NCBI RefSeq assembly: GCF_011398355.1
Contig: NZ_AP021889.1
Coordinates: forward strand, 434,001 to 498,000
Length of the DNA: 64,000 bases
DNA from: Thiosulfatimonas sediminis
GTDB taxonomy: Bacteria; Pseudomonadota; Gammaproteobacteria; Thiomicrospirales; Thiomicrospiraceae
Direction: 5' to 3'
Under the pieces are notes generated by a model, which searched no databases, had not been told where the DNA came from, and saw nothing but the letters and a program-made list of their open reading frames with translations. The position numbers were made by a program, and so were the translations under genes. Numbering within the stretch: position 1 is the stretch's first letter; each line of letters opens with the position of its first letter. Below, piece after piece: positions 1 through 8,831 of this stretch.

Positions 1-852
1 TTTGGACACTGTTTTTTTACAATTTTCATACTCAATCGGCGTTAAATCACCGTTCGCAGTATGAAGCCTTTTTAAGTTGTAGTAACGCATGTAATCCGCT
101 ACGTCTTGTTTCATGCTCTCGCGTGTTGGATGATAGGCTTTAAACAGCCAGTCATGTTTTAAGCTGCCAAAAAATCGTTCAACAACGGCATTATCCCAAC
201 AGGCTCCGACATCGCCCATAGAGGCTGTCATATTTTGCTTAGCGAGTAGCGTGGCAAACCGTTTGCTCGTGTACTGAGAACCACGATCACTGTGAAAAAT
301 CACGCCTTTGGGATGCCCTCGTAGCCAATACGCTTGCTGTAAGGATTGCATGACGAGTTCGACCGTCATTCTTTCACTCACGGCCCAACCGATAATGCGG
401 CGAGAATACAGGTCCATTACGACACTCAAATACAGCCAACCTTCAGGTGTTTTCAAGTAGGTAATATCGCCTGCCCAAACTTGATTCATCGCGCTTGGAT
501 TGAACTTCATCTTGACCAAGTTATCCGCCACTCGATGTGTCAGGTTACGCTTAGTCGTTATTTTATAAGCTCGACGCTGCTTGACGACTAATCCCAGTGT
601 TTTCATGAGCCGACGTGCTTTCTCTCGGCTGACGGGAAACCCAGCCTTACGAAGGGCTTTGGCGAGTTCACGAGAGCCCAAACTGTCACGGCTCTCTTTG
701 AAGAGCTGTTTGGCTGTACGATAGAGTTCAAGTTGTTCTGTCTTGATTGCCTTTTTAGGTCGTTTTTTCCATGCGTAATAGCCTGAACGACTGAGTTTCA
801 ACACTTGGCTCACAGGCTTAACTGGCAAGCCCTCCTGAATCAATTCATCCAT
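1..852 (-). CDS. IS3-family transposase orfB (DDE integrase), partial at left edge
   Basis: I translated this frame by hand from 852 to base 1; it has no stop and runs off the window. It contains the rve integrase fold with the catalytic DDE residues in context: D in VWAGDITYL, D in FHSDRGSQYTS and E in VVERFFGSLKHD. An N-terminal HTH_21-like part precedes them. The first in-frame ATG is at 852-850, but the frame is open upstream to the A-run at 903-897. A -1 shift there would give the OrfAB transposase, the form that carries out strand transfer in this family. The shift is inferred from the heptamer and the frame relation (orfA codons 905, 902, 899; orfB codons 897, 894). Confidence 0.9.
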   Translation of the reverse strand, partial: MDELIQEGLPVKPVSQVLKLSRSGYYAWKKRPKKAIKTEQLELYRTAKQLFKESRDSLGSRELAKALRKAGFPVSREKARRLMKTLGLVVKQRRAYKITTKRNLTHRVADNLVKMKFNPSAMNQVWAGDITYLKTPEGWLYLSVVMDLYSRRIIGWAVSERMTVELVMQSLQQAYWLRGHPKGVIFHSDRGSQYTSKRFATLLAKQNMTASMGDVGACWDNAVVERFFGSLKHDWLFKAYHPTRESMKQDVADYMRYYNLKRLHTANGDLTPIEYENCKKTVSK

Positions 853-863
853 GAATGAAAACG

Positions 864-1160
864 TTATCGGATGTCTTGCGCCAGAAGGGCTGAAGCTTTT
901 TTTAAGATCTCTTTTTCGAGTTTTAAGCGCTTGTTTTCAGCGCGCAACTGTTTCAACTCAGCGCGTTCATCCTGACTCAGTGCTGACCCATTGGCTTGGG
1001 CTTCAAACTTCTCTTTCCACTTGTAAATCAAATTCGTTCTGACACCTAAGGATTCAGCCGCCTCAGCCACACTGTAACCTTGATCCGTTACCAACGCGAC
1101 GGCTTCTTTTTTAAACTCATCGGTGTAAGTTTTATAAGTTCTCTTTTGACTCATGATCAC
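864..1160 (-). CDS. IS3-family transposase orfA (HTH DNA-binding subunit)
   Basis: This 98-residue protein has the standard IS3 OrfA layout. A helix-turn-helix of the HTH_8/InsE type lies near residues 10-50 (YTDEFKKEAVALV, then SVAEAAESLGV and NLIYKWKEKF). A leucine-zipper-like coiled coil follows at about 62-90. OrfA binds the terminal repeats, alone or as part of the OrfAB fusion. Near its 3' end the mRNA reads TTA AAA AAA GCT (905-894), the A-AAA-AAA heptamer at which IS3 elements make the -1 shift into orfB. The termination codon lies at 866-864. Confidence 0.9.
   Translation of the reverse strand: MIMSQKRTYKTYTDEFKKEAVALVTDQGYSVAEAAESLGVRTNLIYKWKEKFEAQANGSALSQDERAELKQLRAENKRLKLEKEILKKASALLAQDIR
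897..903 (-). promoter_or_regulatory. Probable -1 ribosomal frameshift site of the IS3 element
   Basis: On the minus strand a run of seven A residues is read A-AAA-AAA in the orfA frame and is followed by GC. A slip of one base back enters the orfB frame (next codon AGC), which continues open to the window edge. Such heptamers drive OrfAB production in IS3 elements. The location is seen; its function is inferred. Confidence 0.75.
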
Positions 1161-1294
1161 TCCTAGTTCGACAACATCTATTGTCTCTTATAAAAGTGTC
1201 CACTGCTATTAGACCAGTTCACTTCAAAACTCTTCCTTGATCACTCCTCTTCATGTATCCAAAATGGATTTAAAAGCAATTTGCATAGCATGCG

Positions 1295-1495
1295 TTGGGT
1301 ATTAAGTCGGATGATGTGTGTTATAAACAGGTGCATGGTCAAAGGCTATTAATCCAAAATGGACAATTGAATGCAGAGGTGATTGCTCCTATTGTTGCGG
1401 CCTTGGGTGCCGATCTGAATGCGGCAACGGAACAGAGCGGCACCAAAAAAAACCTGTATGCAAAGGTTGGCAGTTTAGTTATTGCGGATAAATAA
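1295..1495 (+). pseudogene. Possible 3' remnant of an unidentified gene
   Basis: A 66-codon frame just downstream of the IS reads like ordinary protein (a hydrophobic-acidic mix such as EVIAPIVAALGADLNAATEQ, ending SLVIADK). It starts only with a TTG, has no evident ribosome binding site, and an in-frame stop (TAG) lies a few codons upstream. It could be the surviving C-terminal end of a gene removed when the IS and the repeats entered the region. I recognise no family. A chance open frame is equally possible. Confidence 0.25.
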
Positions 1496-1539
1496 CAAAT
1501 AATGGTTGCGAGTACTAATCGGATTTTTTTTGTACGGTG

Positions 1540-1731
1540 ACAGTCGGGAAACATTGAATTTTGAATGCCTTCAGTTGTCCTTGTAAGTCATTCCGGTAGG
1601 GGTTTTGAAAAACTCAATGGCGCTGCGCTGCTTGTTTGTGACAGGTTAATGTGAAGGCAAACAATCGCCTTGTACAATCAAATTCTTCTATGCCTGATGC
1701 CATTTGGACGTGTCTTGTGTTTCCCCAACGC
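1540..1731 (+). repeat. Degenerate copy of MITE-like intergenic repeat
   Basis: This stretch aligns by eye with the longer copy at 19698-19962. Shared blocks include the CTGTTTGTG-like segment, the GCAAACA..CGCCTTG block and the terminal ATTTGGAC...TTCCCC end, which corresponds to ATTTGAACTGATTCTGTGTCTCC in the full copy. The left terminus is not recognisable, so the copy looks truncated or decayed. Confidence 0.55.
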
Positions 1732-1884
1732 AAATCAAGAATAGAATTTTCGTGATTAGGCGATCGAATCCCTTTGTATCAGATTGTTTGATATAAGTTA
1801 AAAATAAGGCAATTATTTACTATGAAGTTGTGTGGTAAATTATGCTATTGGTTGCGTAATTGTGCTAGTTGGTTGGCGGAGCAA

Positions 1885-2012
1885 GTCCCTATTGATTTCA
1901 GTACGGTGTTGCCTGTTTTTGTCAGGTCTCGACATGATGGCAAACACCTGCCTTGCTCGGTCAAATTTTCTGAGCCTAAAGCCATTTGAACTTGCTCTGT
2001 ATCTCCCCAACC
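1885..2012 (+). repeat. Degenerate copy of MITE-like intergenic repeat
   Basis: This is a second partial copy in the same orientation. It shares GTGTTGCCTGTTT, GGCAAACACCTGCCTTGCTC and the right terminus AGCCATTTGAACTTGCTC followed by TGTATCTCC with the copies at 19698-19962 and 60964-61043. Its left terminus is missing or unrecognisable. Confidence 0.6.
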
Positions 2013-2130
2013 CATGAGTAGGTTGGCAAAAAAAGAGTTCTGTGCTCACTTAGATAGGCGTTAAGTTAGCGCAATTAACGCATCGTTTTGGGTATTTGTT
2101 ATAGGCAATCATTGTCGTGAGGGTGGGGTA

Positions 2131-3402
2131 GTGAATCATAATCGTCGTACATTTCTGAAGAAAGCCGCTGTTGCTTCTGCCGCTTTCAAATTTCCTGGTA
2201 TTTTACACGCCGAGAATAAGTATCCTACCCTCCGCGTACTTGGCACTCACGTAACACTGCAAGAACCGATTCGTCAGCGCGCTATGAAAGAGTTGGGGAT
2301 TAATATCGAGTTCTCTCCAGGTGGAAGTGCAGAAGTTTTGATGAAAGCGATTGCGGACCCGAATAGCTTTGATTTATACGAACAATGGTCTAACAGCACC
2401 AGACTATTATGGCGTTCAGATGCGATTCAGGGAATTGATATCAAGCGCCTCAAGTATTGGAATGAAATCAATGATCTTCCAAAAACCGGTATTATTCGAC
2501 CCGGTGTTTCACCGGGTGCCGGCGATGTTCCAAATAAAATCCTCTATATTCAGCCTGATGGAATGCTTGGCGACCAGCCGAGTAATCAAGTTAGCTTTAT
2601 GCCTTATGTTCACAATGTAGATTCATTTGGTTACAACACGCAGAAAATTCCGCTAGGGATTCCTTACGAGACTGAGAGCTGGGGCTGGTTACTTGATGAG
2701 CGTTACAAAGGCAAAGTGGCGCTCGTAAATGAGCCGACCATCGGGATTTTTGATGCGGCGCTGGCTGCTGAGGCAAAGGGTTTGATGCATTTCAACGACA
2801 TTGGCAACATGAGCCGTGTTGAAATTGATGAGCTGTTTAGGATTCTTTTCAGTTTAAAGCAGTCAGGGCATTTCAGAGGTTTGTGGAACTCAACGCCGCA
2901 CTCGATTGAGCTGATGAAAAATGGTTCTGTCGACATTGAAAGTATGTTTTCTCCAGCCGTGGCGGCACTGAATGGAAAGGGTATCCCGTGTGTCTATGCC
3001 GCGCCAAAAGAGGGATACCGCGCTTGGTACGGAGTGATGAGTCTTTCAAGCAAATCTGAAGGTGAACAAAAAGACGCGGCATATGAGTACATGAATTGGT
3101 GGCTTTCTGGTTGGCCAGGTGCATTCATTGCTCGACAGGGGTACTACATTTCTAATCCTGAGCGTTCACGCCAATTTATGGAAAAAGAAGAATGGGATTA
3201 CTGGTACGAAGGAAAGCCTGCTGCAACATCTCTAATCGGAACAGATGGCAGCTTTGTGGTAAGTAAAGGCGATGTTCGTACAGGCGGTTCCTATATCAAC
3301 CGTTTTAGCCATATTGCCGTTTGGAACACCGTTATGCCAAACTTTGAATATTCGCTACGGAAATGGAGTGAGTTTGTCAATATTAAAGCTAAGGTAAGCT
3401 AA
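2131..3402 (+). CDS. Tat-exported PotD-like periplasmic solute-binding protein
   Basis: This 423-residue protein begins with a twin-arginine signal (NRRTFLKKAAVASAAF, cleavage expected near residue 27). The mature part resembles the PotD/spermidine-putrescine and iron-type extracellular solute-binding family (LRVLGTHVTLQEPIRQRA, then FSPGGSAEVLMKAI). The start is GTG at 2131, behind the purine-rich GAGGGTGGGG. No permease or ATPase follows. Instead the next gene, one base downstream, is a membrane-bound hybrid histidine kinase. I infer that this protein binds a ligand in the periplasm and presents it to the kinase rather than to a transporter. The ligand is unknown; polyamine is only the name of the nearest family. 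Confidence in the family is good, in the role moderate. Confidence 0.8.
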   Translation: MNHNRRTFLKKAAVASAAFKFPGILHAENKYPTLRVLGTHVTLQEPIRQRAMKELGINIEFSPGGSAEVLMKAIADPNSFDLYEQWSNSTRLLWRSDAIQGIDIKRLKYWNEINDLPKTGIIRPGVSPGAGDVPNKILYIQPDGMLGDQPSNQVSFMPYVHNVDSFGYNTQKIPLGIPYETESWGWLLDERYKGKVALVNEPTIGIFDAALAAEAKGLMHFNDIGNMSRVEIDELFRILFSLKQSGHFRGLWNSTPHSIELMKNGSVDIESMFSPAVAALNGKGIPCVYAAPKEGYRAWYGVMSLSSKSEGEQKDAAYEYMNWWLSGWPGAFIARQGYYISNPERSRQFMEKEEWDYWYEGKPAATSLIGTDGSFVVSKGDVRTGGSYINRFSHIAVWNTVMPNFEYSLRKWSEFVNIKAKVS

Positions 3403-3403
3403 C

Positions 3404-6400
3404 ATGAATACGCCCTTCAGTCTTCGCACTAAAGCTTATTTGGCCGCGTTCTTCTCTGGTCTATTGCTCTCATCGTTATTAGTGATTTCCACCGCGCAAA
3501 TGCAGTCGCTGGAAACGACAGCCCGACACTTATATAACACCAATACGGATTTAAAGGCCTATGTTCAGTTGACGGCTGAAATCGAAAAACTCAAAGGCTT
3601 CGTACAGCGTTATCAGTTGACTTTATCTCCTATTCTGAATGATGAAATCGGAGCACTTAATGAAAAAATTGATGCCATTATTGAAAAACCGGTAACGCAA
3701 ACTTCGGATGAATTGCAGGAGCATATCATCTTGCTTAAAACCCACCTCCAAACTTTTCGGGATCATTTTGAGAAGCTTAAACGTGAGCTGATGATACAAC
3801 AACAGCTGCAAGCCACATTGCTCGAAAACAGCGAACGACTGGAAAATTTCTTGCTGAAGAATGACGAGGAACGTTCATCTCTGATTGCACTTCAATCGAT
3901 TGAGATTGACCTTTTTCGCTATCAGGCACATCTTGACTCTACGTATGCCCAAAAAGTTCGAAAAGCACTTTCCACACTGAGTAATGCCTTGGAGCAGAAT
4001 AGTCGCTTTGATCAGCAACAGCAGACATGGTTTATCCGTTTTAAAGACAGTTCATTGCGGGCAATTCAGCATCAAAGTGCGTTGATGATGCTCAGTGATG
4101 TGGTTATGCCGGGTGAATCGTCCGAGATTATTTATCACGCTTATCAGGTTCAGAATTTGGCTAATCTACAAATTGAACAGATTAACGACGATATTGCACA
4201 GCTGACCAATAAAACGACGCAAGTGATTTTTATTACAGGCATCATTTTCGTTCTGGGCCTGTTTATCACCGCCTGGCTGATTATTCGGATGGTAACGCAA
4301 CCCGTTGTAAAACTGACGCAAGTTTTTGAGCAAATCATAAGCGGAGATAAAAAGCCTATTTTGCTTAAATCCGTTGCGGAAGATGAAATTGGTCGACTAA
4401 CCAGTGCGGCCATTACCTTCAGTGAATGGGGAGTAGAGCTCAGAGACTTGGCGCGTGAACAGAAGACCTTACTTTCCTTGTTTGATAAAGGCGATGCGGT
4501 TTTATTCAAATGGCGCAACGATGCCGAGTGGAGCATCGCGTCGGTCTCGTCCAATGTGGAAGCACTGCTTGGTTATAGTGTCGAACAACTTCTTGAACAG
4601 AAGATTGTCTATCGAGACCTGATTCATCCGAAAGATCTCGAAGAGGTTAATCTTGAGCTCAGCTCTGCGCTTGAAGCCGATGAGGATTACTTTCGTCATG
4701 AACCCTACCGGATTATTACAGCAGATGGTCAAGAAAAATGGATTCTTGATTACACGGTCACTCAAAAGGACGAGAATGGGCGTGTCACCCACTTTATCGG
4801 TTATCTGAGCGATTTCACCAAACAGAAAAATTATGAGTTCTCGCTTCGTATGCAAGCGCTTAAGCTTCAACTCGCGTCCAAGTCGGCTGAAATGGGCGTT
4901 TGGACATGGGATCTGATAGAAAACACCCTGGAATGGAATGATAACATGTACAAAATTTACGGGCTGGAGCGTGGCGAGGCTGATAATCATTACTCGATGT
5001 GGAGTAACGCCTTACTAGACGAAGACCGACCTCGATCTGAAGCCAGAATCAATCAAGCCGTTGCCGAGGATGGTCTTTTTGATGATATTTTCCGAATCAG
5101 ACGTCCAGACGGAAGCATACGTTACATTAAAGCATCCGGCATGTGTGAGATTGATGATGAAGGGCGCAAGGTTGCGATGGTGGGAACCAACATTGACGTC
5201 ACTCAAGCGGAAACGTTCAAGCAAAGTCTTTTCGAGGCGAAAGAAGAGGCTGAGCAGGCCAATCGTGCTAAATCAGACTTCCTAGCTAATATGAGTCATG
5301 AAATCCGAACCCCTCTGAATGGTGTCATTGGTCTTACCGACCTTACCCTGAAAACCGAACTCAATGAGCAGCAACGCCTCTACTTAGAGCAGTCAATGAG
5401 TTCTTCCAAAAGCTTACTCAACGTTATTAATGACATACTGGATTATTCCAAGATCGAGGCGGGCAAACTTGAACTCGAATCGATTCCATTCCTGCTTGAA
5501 AATTCGGTCAGAAACAGTGTCTTTCTGTTCAGCAAGCAAGCTGAAGAAAAAGGAATCGAAATGCATGTCAATATGGACAGCCGTCTCATGACGACCCTCA
5601 AAGGGGATCCGCTGAGATTGCAGCAGATTCTAAATAACTTGATTGCAAACGCAATAAAATTCACCGAACGAGGTGATATTACCGTCAAAATCGAATTGAT
5701 CTCACAGGATGAACAACATTTATCTTTGCAATTTTGCGTGAGTGATACCGGTATTGGTATCGATGAGAAGAAGATGGCCAGTCTTTTTGATGCCTTTACG
5801 CAAAGTGACACTTCCGATTCGCGAAGATATGGCGGAACTGGATTGGGGCTTTCAATCTGTAAACATCTCACTGAATTAATGAATGGTGAGATTTGGGCTA
5901 AGAGCATTAAGGGTGAAGGAAGCTCTTTTTGCTTTAGCGTAATGTTTGAAAAAAGCGAAATCCAGCTTGCCGAATCTTTGAAAATAGAGAACATTCGTAA
6001 CAAACGCTTTCTCGTCGTGGACGACAACGAAATCGAACTTAAATTGTTATGTGATATTTTCGATTCTTGGAAAGTTGACTACAAGGCATGCCAGTCCGGA
6101 AAAGATGGACTTCAGGCCGCGCTTGCAGAGCATTTTGACTACATCATATTAGACTGGAAAATGCCGGATGTAGATGGATTGAGAGTGATTCATCAACTGC
6201 ATCAACAAAAGCCAACGGATCAGGTGAACATTATCATGGTCACCGCATACATGAAAGAAGAGCTCATCAAAAATGCCCAAGCTATTGGTGAAACGATCCC
6301 TGTCATACTTGAAAAACCTGTTTTAGCATCAAACCTTTTCCAAGCATTGGGCGTCTATGAATTGCCAATCGACTTGCGTGCTTTGCAAGAACAGTCTCAA

Positions 6401-7369
6401 TGGACGTTCGACGCCGACATTCTTGTTGCCGAAGACAACGCTGTAAACCAACTGGTGATAAAAGATTATCTTACCTCTTTTGGATGCCGTGTTACCTTGG
6501 CTGAGAATGGTAAAAAAGCGGTGGAAGCACTGCAAAATAATCATTTTGATCTGATTATGATGGATATCCAAATGCCCGTTATGGATGGGTATCAAGCGAC
6601 GCAAATCATCCGAGAGTCTAACGCCAATATAGCGATTATCGCCTTAAGTGCTGCGGTGATGGAGCGAGACAAAAAAGCGTCGCACATGGCGGGAATGAAT
6701 GAACACATTGGTAAACCGATCGATCCAGAGGAGCTTCTCTCTGTCATGCAGAAATACCTCGATGCAGAGAAAGTGACAGTCGAATCGAAATCTATGCCAT
6801 TTGAACTACCAGCGATCGAAAAAATCAATATAGCGGCTTTGGCTAAAGCGTTCAGTAGTAAAGGCGCCATTAGGCAAATGTTTACCTCGTTTATTAAAGG
6901 GTTTGGTGATGTAAAAGAACGATTTGATGATGCCTTGCCGGTTGAAATCTTGCAGAAGCATATTCATGCTTTAAACGGGGCCAGTGGCAATCTCTTTATG
7001 GAAGATTTGTTCCAGCTTGTCAAAGCCATGAACGAGAGCAAGGATGAGGTTTTCATCCGTGAGCATCTCGCAAAACTGCGCTTAGAACTTGAAGCGGTAC
7101 TTCATTCGATAAGACGTTACCTTGAAAGTGAAGAGAAGCCATCTGAGATGAAAATGACGATGGAAGAAGCATCGGACTTGCTTGATGGACTTGTTCAGAT
7201 GCTTGGGTTGGGAAGGTATGTTCCTGCAGGAGAATTGGAACGATACCATTCTGCGATTACATTGCTGAGCGATACGGAAGTAGCAAATCACATAGTGGAG
7301 CTGATTGCCGAACTTGAATATCAAGAGGCAGAGCAACAGCTTAAGGATTTACGGTCAAAAAAAGCATGA
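3404..7369 (+). CDS. Hybrid histidine kinase (HAMP-PAS-PAS-HisKA-HATPase-REC-REC-Hpt)
   Basis: This 1321-residue membrane sensor has TM1 at about 11-33, a helical periplasmic region to about 270 and TM2 at 270-297. Then come HAMP, PAS/PAC modules at about 355-475 and 484-602, and HisKA with the phosphoacceptor H632 in MSHEIRTPLNG. The HATPase has its N box (LNNLIANAIKFTERG) and GTGLGL. The first receiver has D917 in LDWKMPDVDG, the second D1054 in MMDIQMPVMDG. A C-terminal Hpt carries H1188 in IHALNGASGN. All residues for a multistep phosphorelay are present, but no output regulator lies nearby, so the final receiver must be elsewhere. The ATG starts one base after the stop of the binding-protein gene, implying co-transcription and a paired sensor. 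The architecture recalls TorS/TorT and BvgS-like systems. Confidence 0.92.
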   Translation: MNTPFSLRTKAYLAAFFSGLLLSSLLVISTAQMQSLETTARHLYNTNTDLKAYVQLTAEIEKLKGFVQRYQLTLSPILNDEIGALNEKIDAIIEKPVTQTSDELQEHIILLKTHLQTFRDHFEKLKRELMIQQQLQATLLENSERLENFLLKNDEERSSLIALQSIEIDLFRYQAHLDSTYAQKVRKALSTLSNALEQNSRFDQQQQTWFIRFKDSSLRAIQHQSALMMLSDVVMPGESSEIIYHAYQVQNLANLQIEQINDDIAQLTNKTTQVIFITGIIFVLGLFITAWLIIRMVTQPVVKLTQVFEQIISGDKKPILLKSVAEDEIGRLTSAAITFSEWGVELRDLAREQKTLLSLFDKGDAVLFKWRNDAEWSIASVSSNVEALLGYSVEQLLEQKIVYRDLIHPKDLEEVNLELSSALEADEDYFRHEPYRIITADGQEKWILDYTVTQKDENGRVTHFIGYLSDFTKQKNYEFSLRMQALKLQLASKSAEMGVWTWDLIENTLEWNDNMYKIYGLERGEADNHYSMWSNALLDEDRPRSEARINQAVAEDGLFDDIFRIRRPDGSIRYIKASGMCEIDDEGRKVAMVGTNIDVTQAETFKQSLFEAKEEAEQANRAKSDFLANMSHEIRTPLNGVIGLTDLTLKTELNEQQRLYLEQSMSSSKSLLNVINDILDYSKIEAGKLELESIPFLLENSVRNSVFLFSKQAEEKGIEMHVNMDSRLMTTLKGDPLRLQQILNNLIANAIKFTERGDITVKIELISQDEQHLSLQFCVSDTGIGIDEKKMASLFDAFTQSDTSDSRRYGGTGLGLSICKHLTELMNGEIWAKSIKGEGSSFCFSVMFEKSEIQLAESLKIENIRNKRFLVVDDNEIELKLLCDIFDSWKVDYKACQSGKDGLQAALAEHFDYIILDWKMPDVDGLRVIHQLHQQKPTDQVNIIMVTAYMKEELIKNAQAIGETIPVILEKPVLASNLFQALGVYELPIDLRALQEQSQWTFDADILVAEDNAVNQLVIKDYLTSFGCRVTLAENGKKAVEALQNNHFDLIMMDIQMPVMDGYQATQIIRESNANIAIIALSAAVMERDKKASHMAGMNEHIGKPIDPEELLSVMQKYLDAEKVTVESKSMPFELPAIEKINIAALAKAFSSKGAIRQMFTSFIKGFGDVKERFDDALPVEILQKHIHALNGASGNLFMEDLFQLVKAMNESKDEVFIREHLAKLRLELEAVLHSIRRYLESEEKPSEMKMTMEEASDLLDGLVQMLGLGRYVPAGELERYHSAITLLSDTEVANHIVELIAELEYQEAEQQLKDLRSKKA

Positions 7370-7635
7370 TATGAACAGCAATCAGGTGGTTTCATTGTCG
7401 GAGACATACAGGGAAAAAAGTGCTCAAAATTTCTATGAAATGAGGAGTTGCCTGATTCAATGCATCTTATTTACAGAGATAGTTAATTGAGTCGCAGTTG
7501 CTGGGTTAGCAACAGAAATATTTGCATGACAAGATAAAATGGTGTGAACCGTGGTTTGATTCTCTATGAACGCTCTCAACTCAAGCCTTTATTCATGGGG
7601 GTGATGAGTTTCTCTGATAGCCACCATATTTTAAT

Positions 7636-7663
7636 AAACCCGAACATTGTTTCGGGTTTTTTT
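7636..7663 (+). terminator. Rho-independent terminator
   Basis: AAACCCGAA (7636-7644) pairs with TTCGGGTTT (7651-7659) around a short loop and is followed by a T-run. It lies about 270 bases after the hybrid-kinase stop and isolates the downstream sigma-54 promoter from upstream transcription. Confidence 0.85.
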
Positions 7664-7731
7664 ATACCTGTGTTGTGCATTTTTAACTTTCTTGTGTTTT
7701 GGTTGGCTTGATGCTGTTTGTTACAAATCAG

Positions 7732-7742
7732 TACAAAGTTAT
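7732..7742 (+). promoter_or_regulatory. Candidate activator-binding site shared with cynS
   Basis: The sequence TACAAAGTTAT occurs here, 38 bases before the -24 GG of the importer promoter, and again at 17539-17549 upstream of the cynS sigma-54 promoter. It sits among related TACAAA-containing words (7721-7726, 7753-7758). It may be a binding site of the sigma-54 activator encoded at 11274. The shared word is seen; the function is inferred, and chance in AT-rich DNA is possible. Confidence 0.35.
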
Positions 7743-7778
7743 CCATTGGTGCTACAAAGAGTTACATTGTTTGATAAT

Positions 7779-7795
7779 TTGGTGCATTTATTGCC
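7779..7795 (+). promoter_or_regulatory. Sigma-54 (-24/-12) promoter of the ABC importer operon
   Basis: TTGGTGCATTTATTGCC has GG (7781-7782) and GC (7793-7794) separated by exactly ten bases, with TTGC at the -12 element, matching the RpoN consensus TTGGCACN5TTGCW well. Initiation would fall near 7806, leaving a leader of about 115 bases. The sigma-54 activator encoded within the same neighbourhood (11274) supports use of this site. Confidence 0.7.
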
Positions 7796-7920
7796 CTTAT
7801 ATGGATTATATTCATTGCTTTACATAGAAGTTTCTACTTAAGGTATTGAATTTTAATGTTTTTTTGGTTTTGGTTAGTTAGGTGGTATAAGCATTTCGTA
7901 ATTAATTTTAGGAGTGCATT

Positions 7921-8766
7921 ATGTCGAACGCGTCACCAATCTGGATTTCGGATTTAACTCATTACTACAATCGTCAACAAAGTATGCCGACTTTGGATGA
8001 TATCAATCTTTCTATTCCTCAAGGTCAGTTGACGGCGCTTATCGGCCGAAGCGGTTGTGGTAAGTCGACCTTACTGCAAATGGTGGCCGGCTTGTTAATG
8101 CCGACCGAAGGTGCCGTTCGTATTAGAGCACACACGGTGACCAAGCCGAGTGCGAAATGGAACATGATGTTCCAGAAACCGTCACTTTATCCGTGGATGA
8201 CAGTTCGTGAAAACGCGGCTTTAGGATTGGTGTTCGCAGGCACTTATAAACACAAGAAGGATCGTGTTGAGCACTTGCTTGATATGGTTGGTTTGAGTGA
8301 GCACAAAGATAAAAATGTGCAAGATCTCTCGGGCGGACAGCAGCAGCGTGTCGCCTTAGCACGTTCTCTGGCGACTGAGCCGGAAGTTTTACTTTTGGAT
8401 GAACCTTTCTCTGCATTGGATGCCTTTACCCGTTCCGCTCTGCAAACCGAAGTGGCGCAAATCTGCCATGATCAAAACATCACTATGGTTCTGGTTACTC
8501 ATGATATCGAAGAGGCTGTGGCTATGGCGGATCAAGTGGTGATTATGAGCCATAACCCAGGGCAGATTGTCGGCGAGAAGTCGATTCCTTTATCGTACCC
8601 TCGCGATCGAAATAGTGCCGACTTTACCAAGTTGAAAGATGAGTTGTTCGCTGAGTTTGAAACCATCGACCAAGCCAAACAACAGAAGCCTTTCGAGCGT
8701 TTAGAAGTCGAACGTCCAAAGGTTGTCGCGCCGACGATTGAAGAGATTTTTCAACAGGCGTCTTAA
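7921..8766 (+). CDS. ABC importer ATPase, NrtD/SsuB/TauB type
   Basis: This 281-residue nucleotide-binding subunit has Walker A (GRSGCGKST, near residue 43), the signature LSGGQQQRVALARS, Walker B (VLLLDEPFSALD) and the switch histidine (LVTHDIEEAV). The family energises uptake of nitrate, cyanate, bicarbonate, taurine or alkanesulfonates. A C-terminal tail of about 50 residues (from KLKDELF onward) extends beyond the usual core. A strong AGGAG lies eight bases upstream of the ATG. It is the first gene of an operon with the binding protein and permease and lies behind the -24/-12 promoter at 7779. Substrate cannot be read from the ATPase. Confidence 0.9.
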   Translation: MSNASPIWISDLTHYYNRQQSMPTLDDINLSIPQGQLTALIGRSGCGKSTLLQMVAGLLMPTEGAVRIRAHTVTKPSAKWNMMFQKPSLYPWMTVRENAALGLVFAGTYKHKKDRVEHLLDMVGLSEHKDKNVQDLSGGQQQRVALARSLATEPEVLLLDEPFSALDAFTRSALQTEVAQICHDQNITMVLVTHDIEEAVAMADQVVIMSHNPGQIVGEKSIPLSYPRDRNSADFTKLKDELFAEFETIDQAKQQKPFERLEVERPKVVAPTIEEIFQQAS

Positions 8767-8831
8767 TCCCCAGAGTTTTTACCGTTTTTATTTATCGTAT
8801 TAGTTAAGTATTTTGCTGTCAGGAGAATTTT

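Larger units (their letters stand above)
1..1202 (-). mobile_element. IS3-family insertion sequence (left end at window edge)
   Basis: An element of about 1.2 kb carries two overlapping minus-strand frames typical of IS3-family elements, orfA and orfB, joined by a slippery A-run. Terminal inverted repeats are visible: TGGACACT at 3-10 and its reverse complement AGTGTCCA at 1195-1202. The orfB frame is still open at base 1, so its stop overlaps or lies just beyond the left repeat, outside the window. Both frames are free of internal stops, so the element could be active. A target-site duplication cannot be checked because the left flank is missing. The IS3 subgroup is not assigned. Confidence 0.9.
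1496..2130. other. Gene-poor region with two degenerate repeat copies
   Basis: No convincing gene is present in this stretch of about 630 bases. It holds two diverged copies of the intergenic repeat that is complete at 19698-19962 (about 1540-1731 and 1885-2012), separated by AT-rich sequence. The bases just before 2131 carry the ribosome binding site (GAGGGTGGGG) of the next gene. Short open frames on either strand overlap the repeats and are probably not genes. Confidence 0.6.
7370..7920. other. Intergenic region: terminator, sigma-54 promoter and operon leader
   Basis: No supported gene. The stretch holds a rho-independent terminator (7636-7663), a conserved 11-mer (7732-7742), a -24/-12 promoter (7779-7795) and a leader of roughly 115 bases ending in AGGAG before the ATPase gene at 7921. 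The 260 bases before the terminator show no recognisable riboswitch; they may be the 3' end of the kinase transcript or a small RNA. Confidence 0.6.

Noticed and set aside
346-591. Open frame opposite orfB of the insertion sequence
   Set aside because: It is the shadow of the transposase gene, whose DDE motifs are clear on the minus strand.
7305-7490. Plus-strand frame of 61 codons at the end of the hybrid kinase
   Set aside because: It overlaps the kinase end in another frame, has no ribosome binding site and no recognisable sequence.
7500-7636. Possible riboswitch or ribozyme before the terminator
   Set aside because: The GGGGGTGATGAG...GCCACC stretch suggested a structured RNA, but I could not fit it to TPP, guanidine or hammerhead patterns.
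7647-7841. Hydrophobic 64-codon frame between terminator and importer
   Set aside because: It starts inside the terminator stem and covers the sigma-54 promoter; no ribosome binding site.
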